From an uncultured Lachnospiraceae bacterium (GTDB taxonomy: Bacteria; Bacillota; Clostridia; Lachnospirales; Lachnospiraceae), in contig CAKRJM010000015.1 of the NCBI GenBank assembly GCA_934351765.1, forward strand, positions 1 through 19,741: DNA of 19,741 nt, written 5' to 3'. Below the pieces are notes generated by a model. That model saw only the letters and a list, made by a program, of their open reading frames with translations. It searched no databases and had not been told where the DNA came from. Positions 7,612 through 13,568 of this stretch are shown in pieces (position 1 is the first letter of the stretch; every line of letters begins with the position of its first letter). Both the position numbers and the translations under genes were made by a program.

Positions 7612-7713
7612 AGGCAGAGGCTGTTTCGGAAAAAATAAAGAAAATCCGAGGCGGTTATTAAGAATCGACTGGTAAAATAGGCTTAGCTTGTGAAAAATGC
7701 AGGAGGGGAAAGC

Positions 7714-8415
7714 ATGGATGAAATTACGGTACTGGTATGCGATGATGACCGGGAGATCGTGGAGGCGATCGACATTTATCTGAGGCAGGAGGGCTACCAG
7801 GTATTAAAGGCATATGACGGCGAAGAAGCGATCCGCCTGCTGGCAGAGAATAAAGTGGAGCTGGTGCTCATGGATGTCATGATGCCCAGGCTGGACGGAA
7901 TCCGGGCGACGTTAAAGATCCGCGAGACGAGCAGCGTGCCGATCATTATCCTGTCGGCAAAATCCGAGGACGTGGACAAGATCCTGGGGCTGAACATCGG
8001 GGCCGATGACTATATCACGAAGCCCTTTAATCCGCTGGAGCTGGTGGCCCGGGTAAAATCCCAGGTGCGCCGTTACACGAAGCTGGGTACGCTTGCCATG
8101 GAAAACAGTGAGACGATCCACAAAACCGGCGGTTTATGTATCAATGACGACACCAAGGAGGTCACGCTGGAGGGTGAACCGGTCAAGTTAACCCCCATGG
8201 AGTATAACATTCTCCGGTTTCTTGTTATGAACGCCGGAAAGGTCTTTTCCATCGAGCAGATTTATGAAAATATCTGGAATGAGGAGGCCATCGGTGTGGA
8301 CAATACGGTGGCGGTCCATATCCGTCATATCCGGGAGAAGATTGAGATCAATCCGAAAAATCCTACCTATTTAAAGGTTGTCTGGGGGGTCGGATATAAG
8401 GTAGAAAAGCTGTAG
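7714..8415 (+). CDS. OmpR/PhoB-family response regulator (VanR-like)
   Basis: 233 residues from the ATG at 7714, chosen over an in-frame GTG at 7690 because AGGAGGGG lies 5 bases before the ATG. The receiver domain has the acidic pocket (VLVCDDD), phosphoacceptor Asp54 (LMDVMMPRLDG), the Ser/Thr switch position (IILSAKS) and the conserved lysine (DYITKPF). The winged-helix output domain includes LTPMEYNILRFL, a recognition-helix segment VDNTVAVHIRHIREKIE and the terminal GVGYKVEK wing. It is partner to the histidine kinase encoded 49 bases downstream. The 3' end has been duplicated, giving two extra in-frame stops (see the repeat at 8401). Confidence 0.95.
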   Translation: MDEITVLVCDDDREIVEAIDIYLRQEGYQVLKAYDGEEAIRLLAENKVELVLMDVMMPRLDGIRATLKIRETSSVPIIILSAKSEDVDKILGLNIGADDYITKPFNPLELVARVKSQVRRYTKLGTLAMENSETIHKTGGLCINDDTKEVTLEGEPVKLTPMEYNILRFLVMNAGKVFSIEQIYENIWNEEAIGVDNTVAVHIRHIREKIEINPKNPTYLKVVWGVGYKVEKL

Positions 8416-8451
8416 AAGGCAGAAAAGCTGTAGAAGGCAGAAAAGCTGTAG
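8401..8451 (+). repeat. 18-bp tandem repeat over the response-regulator stop codon
   Basis: The unit GCAGAAAAGCTGTAGAAG is present about 2.8 times: 8401-8418 (one base differs, GT for GC), 8419-8436 and 8437-8451. The period is a multiple of three, so each copy carries the same in-frame TAG after a (K)VEKL/KAEKL peptide. The last copy runs directly into the AGGAGG ribosome binding site of the kinase gene. Confidence 0.95.
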
Positions 8452-8464
8452 CAGGAGGTTTGCG

Positions 8465-11371
8465 GTGAAGGGACGAAGCTATACGCGGAGAAAGAAAATA
8501 AGGGTGCTGTTTTTGTTTATCCTTTTCATGGGGATCATTATGGCAGGAAGCTTCGGACTTTATTATGTCAACAATTTCAGCAAGTATCTGTTCAGCAAAA
8601 AGGAGCTGCTGACTACGGAGCGGTATGAGGATACGGAGACGCTGGAATGGAACATGCTTGACGATGTGGATCAGATCTTTGAACTGACGGCATTGTCCCA
8701 GGTGTTCGGAAACCGGGACGAGGAAAATATCCGGACGCCGCTTTACACGGCCAGGATCAACGGAACGGATTATAATCTTTGCCTGAGGGATCTTCAGAAA
8801 ATCCAGACGATCATCAACAGCTATTATGAAAATCAGTATGGATCGGAAGACGGGCAGCTATACAGTGAGTCGGAGACCTGGACGGAGGCTCCTGAGGATT
8901 ATGCGGAAGAAGACAGTGCGCTCACGGAGATGAAAGACGGATCCTACGAGGCAGAGACCGATGAGACGGCGTCCTCCTCCTACAGCTTTTATGAGGATGT
9001 GAAGGAGCAGGTCGGCTCTCAGGCATGGCTGGATCAGTACCTGGATCAGTTTTCAGTATTGTATGCCGGCATGATCAGCGGCGAGGATTACGACCGGGAT
9101 AAGATTTCGGACGAAGAACAGAAAGAGCTGGATGCGCTGGAAAGCGAATGGTTTACCATGGATAATGACAGCCGGGAGGCCATTGTAAAGGCCAATGGCT
9201 GGGAAAATTATTACGGAGATCAGTGGCCGCAGCGCTACGCACTGGAAAATTCGGCGGAGATCCTGATCTATCCGGGCCAGCGGGTCCTTCTGCTCCATGA
9301 TTATATCCAGCAGAAGGAGATCCATGAGCAGGAGACGCTTCTGGAGGCATGTGACACAGCCCAGGACAGGCTGGATACCTTTTACAGACTTAAGAACCGG
9401 CTGGATGCGGAGGAGACAAACCTGCGCTACATTGTCCGTGATGACAGCATAAATCTTTGGGAAAGCAACACGGAGCTGCCTGAGTCGGAGCTGATGAAGC
9501 TGGAAAAATATGTTTCCTATGAAAGTGACAGCCACCGGATCCATACAAATTTCGAAAAGGCGGAGCCGTCGGCATCAAGTCTGGAATATCTTTCCTCTTC
9601 GCTGGTGGGAACGCAAAAGGGTGCATCGTTTCTTGTGGCGCTGGACACCACATATCCGGTCCGGGATGATTACAGCCTGCAGTCGGCGGATTTTGCAAGC
9701 TGCCGTCCGATCCTGATCCTGTCGCTATTTGCAATCATCGCCGGATTTTTAGGCGTGGTACCATCATTCATCTATCTTCTGGCATCGGTAGGGCATCAGG
9801 AAGATTATGACGGGATCTGGCTGGATAAATTCGATCAGTGGCCGACAGAGCCGGCAGTAGCTCTGATTATCGGCGGAATGCTGGTGATTGTCTGGTTTGG
9901 CGGAATCCTGGCACGGGTTCTTGCCTACAATTTTTTCACATCCCGAATGATCTATGATATCATGTCCATAATTTCGGCGGCCGTTTCGCTCATTATCGGA
10001 CTGATCGGATTTTTCAGTGTGGTAAAGCGGCTGAAGGCCGGTATTTTATGGAAGAACAGCCTGCTGCGGAAGCTGAGCATGAAAATCGGAAGCTGGATCG
10101 GAGCTATGGTGCAGAGCTGGCCGGTCAGTCTGAAAACCGCCGGATTCATTGTTCTTTACTGGCTGTTCACGATCCCTCTGTGCATGTTTATTGCCATCAG
10201 CCGGCTATGGGGATCTCATCCGTTGTATTTCACAGCGATTCTGGTGTTTACGGGTGGTCAGATCGGAACCGCAGGCTTCGTGTTATGGTCGGAGGTCAAG
10301 CGTCAGAAGATCCTGGAGGGTGTGCAGAAAATCGCAGAGGGCAATCTGGATTATGTGATCGATGAAAATGGCATGACCGGCAGCAATAAAAAGCTGGTGG
10401 AATGTATCAACAACATCGGAGCCGGGCTTCAGGATGCGGTGGACACAGCCGTAAAGAGCGAGCGCATGAAGGCAGATCTGATCACCAACGTGTCCCATGA
10501 TATTAAGACTCCGCTGACCTCCATCATCAATTATGTGGATCTGATGAAGCGGGAAAATATCACTAACGAGCGGTTGAAGCGGTATCTGGAGGTGCTGGAT
10601 CAGAAGTCCCAGCGGCTGAAAAACCTGACGGAGGATCTTGTGGAGGCATCAAGGGCGAGCTCCGGAAATCTGACGCTCCATCTGGAACGGCTGAATTTTG
10701 TGGAGCTGGTAAAGCAGGCCTGCGGCGAGTTTGAGGAGAAGTTTGCGGAACGGAAGCTGACGGAGGTAACCTCGTTCCCTGAGCATCCGCTTCCGGTGAT
10801 CGTGGATGGGCGGCGGACCTGGCGGATCATTGAGAATTTATTTCAGAATACGAAGAAGTATGCCATGCCGGGGACCAGGGTTTATGTGAGCGTTGAGGAG
10901 GCAGACGGCTATGCCTGCTTCACCATGAAAAATATTTCCGAGACGGAACTGAATATTTCCGCAGAGGAGCTGACGGAGCGGTTCATCCGCGGCGATTCGT
11001 CCCGAACCACTGAGGGCAGCGGCCTTGGCCTTTCCATCGCCCAGAGCCTCACCAGGCTTCAGAATGGCATCTTTGAGATCTACCTGAACGGCGATCTTTT
11101 CCAGGTCTCTGTCCAGTTTGAGCTGGCACCGGAAGAACCGGAGACGGAAACGGCTTCAGAAAAGGAAACAGAGGCTGACAGCGGAACAGGCGCAGAAACC
11201 GGAACAGATCACAGAACGGAATCAGCTTCGGAGTCCGGAGACAGAACTGCCGTCCGGACGGAGTCTCCGGCGCAGATCGGCGGTGGAAGCAAAGAAGAAG
11301 CCGAAGCCGAGGCAGAGTTTTTAAGAGAGGCAATGGAAGAGCTGAAAAGCAGTGGACTGCTGAAGAGATAG
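8465..11371 (+). CDS. Large multi-spanning sensor histidine kinase
   Basis: 968 residues from a GTG start with AGGAGG 6 bases upstream. Transmembrane helix 1 is at about residues 12-36. An acidic, Tyr/Ser/Glu-rich extracytoplasmic region of about 370 residues follows, with no domain that I recognise. Five more hydrophobic helices lie at about 412-440, 459-490, 495-522, 556-582 and 585-611. A HAMP-like linker (IAEGNLDYVIDENG) leads to HisKA with phosphoacceptor His678 (NVSHDIKTPLTSI). The ATPase domain has an N-box (ENLFQNTKKYA) and G2 box (GSGLGLSIA). The usual DxGxG of the G1 box is replaced by MKNIS, a variant seen in many Clostridia kinases with the RGDSSRTTEGSGLGL segment. An acidic tail of about 70 residues ends the protein. 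It is transcribed with the response regulator. The signal sensed is unknown. Confidence 0.92.
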   Translation: MKGRSYTRRKKIRVLFLFILFMGIIMAGSFGLYYVNNFSKYLFSKKELLTTERYEDTETLEWNMLDDVDQIFELTALSQVFGNRDEENIRTPLYTARINGTDYNLCLRDLQKIQTIINSYYENQYGSEDGQLYSESETWTEAPEDYAEEDSALTEMKDGSYEAETDETASSSYSFYEDVKEQVGSQAWLDQYLDQFSVLYAGMISGEDYDRDKISDEEQKELDALESEWFTMDNDSREAIVKANGWENYYGDQWPQRYALENSAEILIYPGQRVLLLHDYIQQKEIHEQETLLEACDTAQDRLDTFYRLKNRLDAEETNLRYIVRDDSINLWESNTELPESELMKLEKYVSYESDSHRIHTNFEKAEPSASSLEYLSSSLVGTQKGASFLVALDTTYPVRDDYSLQSADFASCRPILILSLFAIIAGFLGVVPSFIYLLASVGHQEDYDGIWLDKFDQWPTEPAVALIIGGMLVIVWFGGILARVLAYNFFTSRMIYDIMSIISAAVSLIIGLIGFFSVVKRLKAGILWKNSLLRKLSMKIGSWIGAMVQSWPVSLKTAGFIVLYWLFTIPLCMFIAISRLWGSHPLYFTAILVFTGGQIGTAGFVLWSEVKRQKILEGVQKIAEGNLDYVIDENGMTGSNKKLVECINNIGAGLQDAVDTAVKSERMKADLITNVSHDIKTPLTSIINYVDLMKRENITNERLKRYLEVLDQKSQRLKNLTEDLVEASRASSGNLTLHLERLNFVELVKQACGEFEEKFAERKLTEVTSFPEHPLPVIVDGRRTWRIIENLFQNTKKYAMPGTRVYVSVEEADGYACFTMKNISETELNISAEELTERFIRGDSSRTTEGSGLGLSIAQSLTRLQNGIFEIYLNGDLFQVSVQFELAPEEPETETASEKETEADSGTGAETGTDHRTESASESGDRTAVRTESPAQIGGGSKEEAEAEAEFLREAMEELKSSGLLKR

Positions 11372-11379
11372 TAGAATTA

Positions 11380-11458
11380 CCCCGCGCGTCCCCCATACCA
11401 TCTAGGCGGCACAATCCCAAGTTGCCGCTATCTGGTATGGGAAGTGGAATGCGCGGGG
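11380..11458. other. 79-base imperfect inverted repeat (long structured element)
   Basis: Three nested stems: CCCCGCGC (11380-11387) with GCGCGGGG (11451-11458); CCCATACCA (11392-11400) with TGGTATGGG (11433-11441); and GCGGCA (11406-11411) with TGCCGC (11423-11428). Unequal internal loops separate them. No T tract follows on either side, so it is not a standard intrinsic terminator, although it may stop or protect transcripts after the kinase gene. Other possibilities are a mobile REP/MITE-like palindrome or a small structured RNA. Confidence 0.8.
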
Positions 11459-11507
11459 ATATCCGAGATTGGAGATAAAGATTGTGTGGGAGAGAGAAGC
11501 TGTAATA

Positions 11508-11545
11508 AATAGAACCGGAGACTGAAGACAGCCGTCGGTTCTATT
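11508..11545. terminator. Hairpin between convergent genes, probable bidirectional terminator
   Basis: AATAGAACCG (11508-11517) and CGGTTCTATT (11536-11545) form a perfect 10-bp stem with an 18-base loop. The hipT stop codon (11541-11543 on the minus strand) lies in one arm. The symmetric arms with A/T ends, placed between the convergent kinase and hip operons, suit a bidirectional terminator, but the T tracts are short. Confidence 0.5.
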
Positions 11546-12521
11546 CGTTGTTCAGTATGGAAATTCTTTCGCAGATGAGCTGCGAAAAACGTTCTTTCAT
11601 ATCATCTGGAAGATAGGATTCCTGGCACATTCGGATATAAGTATCTTTCAGGACAATAATTTTTTTAATCATTTTCTCGGCTGATTTTCGTAGAATACCG
11701 CAGCTGTCAGCGAAAATGAGGAAATCCTTACGGCGTATATTGTGTTTTTTTCCGTTGAGTGTAAGAGCAAGCTGTTCGGTATCTTCCGGAATGATGATAT
11801 TAACCGGAAGCATATCATAAGCACTTGACAGATGATATAATCCACTGCCTTCTGATGTCTCAATTAAAGAAAAATTTTTCAGGTGCATATCAGAATTGCC
11901 GACAGCAAAAGAGAAAACAATCCGTAAAAACAGTTCTGCCATATCAAGACCGGCAGTTTGTGAATAGCGGGCAATTATTTTTGCACAGCGTTCATAGGAT
12001 CCCTTGTATTTATCTGCGGTTAAACGATTTTCAAGCTGACAGAAATCCTCCATGGCAAGCATGTGAAGCTGGTTCGATTTTCTGATCCGGTCAATACGCT
12101 TTGTGATATAGGCCATTGAATGATCATCAGCCGAGATTTGCAAAAGAGCATAAGGAACGGTCTGTATTTTTGTAATATGTGCCATAGACATTACAAGATA
12201 TTCTGCTTCTGGCAGCGCACGGTACTCGGCGGTTTGAGGCTTGAGGATATATCCGGTTGGATAGTTCACAAGCGTAAGGCGGGGGCGCTCCCTGTTTTCT
12301 TCTGATAAATGAAGGGAAAGCTTTTTTTGGACACCAGGTACGGTATAACCTTTTGCGGTGCTTTCGACAGCAAGCTGTTCAAGAACCTGTTCGGAAATAT
12401 CAATATCCGGCAGAGTTTTTGTGCCAAAAAATTTTTTGACGCATGATTGGTGCCATTGCGCAGATTGTTTATTTAGTGTGATGGAGTTATCAAATTCTTT
12501 GCCGCAGCATAAACATTTCAT
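11541..12521 (-). CDS. hipT: HipT: HipA-family serine/threonine kinase toxin of a HipBST system
   Basis: 326 residues from the ATG at 12521, which has AGGAG 8 bases before it; a GTG at 12527 is also in frame but too close to that site. It opens with a probable zinc knuckle (C3-x2-C6...H24-x2-C27 and KKFFG), typical of stand-alone HipA C-terminal kinases. The P-loop segment GVQKKLSLHL is followed by the kinase core with GNSDMHLKNFSL (catalytic Asp and Asn) and SAYDMLPV (metal-binding Asp). It lacks the N-terminal subdomain of full-length HipA, which is encoded separately just upstream as HipS. In E. coli O127 HipT this kind of kinase phosphorylates tryptophanyl-tRNA synthetase; the target here is unknown. 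The two serines autophosphorylated in that HipT (SxS before GVQ) correspond to Thr60 and Pro62 here. Confidence 0.88.
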   Translation of the reverse strand: MKCLCCGKEFDNSITLNKQSAQWHQSCVKKFFGTKTLPDIDISEQVLEQLAVESTAKGYTVPGVQKKLSLHLSEENRERPRLTLVNYPTGYILKPQTAEYRALPEAEYLVMSMAHITKIQTVPYALLQISADDHSMAYITKRIDRIRKSNQLHMLAMEDFCQLENRLTADKYKGSYERCAKIIARYSQTAGLDMAELFLRIVFSFAVGNSDMHLKNFSLIETSEGSGLYHLSSAYDMLPVNIIIPEDTEQLALTLNGKKHNIRRKDFLIFADSCGILRKSAEKMIKKIIVLKDTYIRMCQESYLPDDMKERFSQLICERISILNNE

Positions 12522-12523
12522 TC

Positions 12524-12847
12524 TCACATCTCCTGAATACGGACATTGCCGATCGGGTCATGACAGGCAATAAGCAAAATTCCAAAACGGTCGTTTTTGT
12601 CTATTTTCCAATTGTGTGTTACCACATTTAAAAGCCATCCCTCAGGTATCAATCCGTCAAAAAAAGGAAATAAAACATGTGAGGTATATGGTTCTTTTCT
12701 TTTGGGCAGAGTTAAACTTACGGCAGTAGAAGAAGATAATTTCAAATAGTCGTTGTCGTACATGAATTCATATCCGAAATCAGTTTCTTTCAGTATTCCG
12801 GCAAAAGTATCTCGTACATATACGTATGCCTGGCGATAGGCCTCCAT
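12524..12847 (-). CDS. hipS: HipS: HipA N-subdomain-1 protein, likely antitoxin
   Basis: 107 residues. The pattern AYVYVRDTFAGILKETDFGYEFMYDNDYL...SLTLPKR...LFPFFDGLIPEGWLLN matches the N-terminal subdomain 1 of HipA (the couple_hipA Pfam type), which in two-gene hipBA systems is fused to the kinase. In the described E. coli O127 HipBST system the separate HipS neutralises HipT. The start overlaps the hipB stop by one base (TAATG), with AAGGA about 9 bases upstream, and its stop lies two bases before the hipT ATG. All three genes are therefore tightly coupled. It is AT-rich compared with the flanking chromosome genes. Confidence 0.85.
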   Translation of the reverse strand: MEAYRQAYVYVRDTFAGILKETDFGYEFMYDNDYLKLSSSTAVSLTLPKRKEPYTSHVLFPFFDGLIPEGWLLNVVTHNWKIDKNDRFGILLIACHDPIGNVRIQEM

Positions 12848-13050
12848 TAGTTATCATCCTTTCTTCCTGGAACGGCTTCCATGCCAAACATAGCAAGTGC
12901 CTGATTGACTTTATCCATTCGGACAGTTTCCTTACCTTGTTCAAGCTCACGGACAAAACGCAGTCCCAATCCGGAGCGAATTGCAAATTCCTCCTGTGTA
13001 AGTCCAGCTTCTTTTCGTTTTTGTTTTACAAAAATAGCAATCTCATTCAT
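12847..13050 (-). CDS. hipB: HipB: XRE-family HTH repressor of the hipBST operon
   Basis: 67-residue XRE helix-turn-helix protein: IFVKQKRKEAGLTQEEFAIRSGLGLRFVRELEQGKETVRMDKVNQALAMFG contains the full four-to-five-helix DNA-binding fold and little else. The ATG at 13050 was chosen because the longer open frame would begin inside the promoter. No Shine-Dalgarno precedes this ATG: the -10 hexamer ends only 7 bases upstream, so the message is expected to be leaderless or nearly so. It should repress its own operon from the four palindromes upstream. In hipBST systems HipB acts as a DNA-binding partner, and HipS rather than HipB is the main antitoxin. Confidence 0.88.
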   Translation of the reverse strand: MNEIAIFVKQKRKEAGLTQEEFAIRSGLGLRFVRELEQGKETVRMDKVNQALAMFGMEAVPGRKDDN

Positions 13051-13057
13051 AAATACA

Positions 13058-13086
13058 ATTATATACCCGATCAGGTACAATGTCAA
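13058..13086 (-). promoter_or_regulatory. Sigma-A promoter of hipBST
   Basis: On the minus strand, TTGACA (13086-13081), exactly 17 bases, TATAAT (13063-13058): both hexamers are perfect consensus. The spacer is almost entirely filled by HipB operator copy 1 (13060-13081), so repressor binding would directly exclude RNA polymerase. The expected start, about 7 bases on, falls at or next to the A of the hipB ATG (13050). Confidence 0.85.
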
Positions 13087-13206
13087 GGAGCGGGTGATGG
13101 TATTACGCCTGATCGGGTATAATGCCCCCTAATTATAACAATAATACACCCGAAAAGGTATAATGCTTTACTGTATATGATAATATTATACCTATTAGGG
13201 TATAAT
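13060..13206. repeat. Four palindromic operators, ATTATACC-N6-GGTATAAT, spaced about 42 bp
   Basis: Copies are at 13060-13081, 13102-13123, 13143-13164 and 13185-13206, each 22 bp with an N6 centre. Copy 4 has perfect arms; copies 1-3 have two or three arm mismatches. Centres are 42, 41 and 42 bp apart, close to four helical turns, so all copies lie on the same DNA face. They stretch upstream from the hipB promoter. This is the pattern expected for cooperative HipB binding; E. coli hipBA also uses four operators. The sites themselves are seen directly, the binding protein is inferred. Confidence 0.8.
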
Positions 13207-13224
13207 ATATAACATCGGTTAAGA

Positions 13225-13429
13225 ATAAATTTTCGGAACTGGCGTGAAACCTGACCACATAGGCTTCCTTTGCATAGGTCTGTCCGTGGGAGACAATGGC
13301 CCGGTCGGAGTTTGGAGCGTAGAACGGGAAAAAGGTATAGGTATCGGCCTGGATCGTAACGCCGTCGGTTCCGTACCGCTGCCAGGGGATCGAATCGCCG
13401 GAAAAGAGGGTCAAAGAAATAAAAAGAGT
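13225..13429 (-). pseudogene. Truncated coding remnant next to the hip island, family unknown
   Basis: On the minus strand a host-like, GC-richer frame reads FISLTLFSGDSIPWQRYG, then TDGVTIQADTYTFFPFYAP, then NSDRAIVSHGQTYAKEAY and VVRFHASSENLF, before running into the AT-rich operator region, where the peptide loses protein character. It begins with a hydrophobic stretch but has no ATG and no ribosome binding site; only a TTG at 13414 is available. I do not recognise the family. The simplest reading is the 5' piece of a gene cut off by arrival of the hip module, with the junction near 13225. A chance open frame cannot be excluded. The plus-strand frame at 13244-13453 in the same place looks less protein-like. 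Confidence 0.35.
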
Positions 13430-13465
13430 TTTTATTATTTTATCATATCATAGGATTGCAGAAAA

Positions 13466-13545
13466 TACACTGGAAATGCGCGCTTTCTCTTGACTTGTAA
13501 GGGAAATTTTATGATAATGATACCAGTGTAAAACGACTGGAAATG
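13466..13545 (+). promoter_or_regulatory. Promoter of the aconitase-family gene with flanking half-sites
   Basis: TTGACT (13490-13495), 17 bases, GATAAT (13513-13518). Around it lie a perfect 8-bp inverted repeat TACACTGG (13466-13473) / CCAGTGTA (13523-13530) and a 10-bp direct repeat ACTGGAAATG (13469-13478 and 13536-13545). The three ACTGG/CCAGT half-sites bracket the core promoter and could be an operator for an unidentified regulator. The promoter call is firmer than the operator call. Confidence 0.6.
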
Positions 13546-13568
13546 ACAGCATACAAGGAGGGCTAAAA

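Noticed and set aside
13118..13206. TATAAT hexamers in hip operators 2-4 considered as plus-strand promoters
   Set aside because: They are part of the palindrome GGTATAAT, and no -35 hexamer stands 16-18 bases upstream of any of them on the plus strand.
13244..13453. 69-codon plus-strand open frame upstream of the aconitase-family gene
   Set aside because: It lies opposite the more protein-like minus-strand remnant, has no ribosome binding site and ends in low-complexity AT-rich codons.
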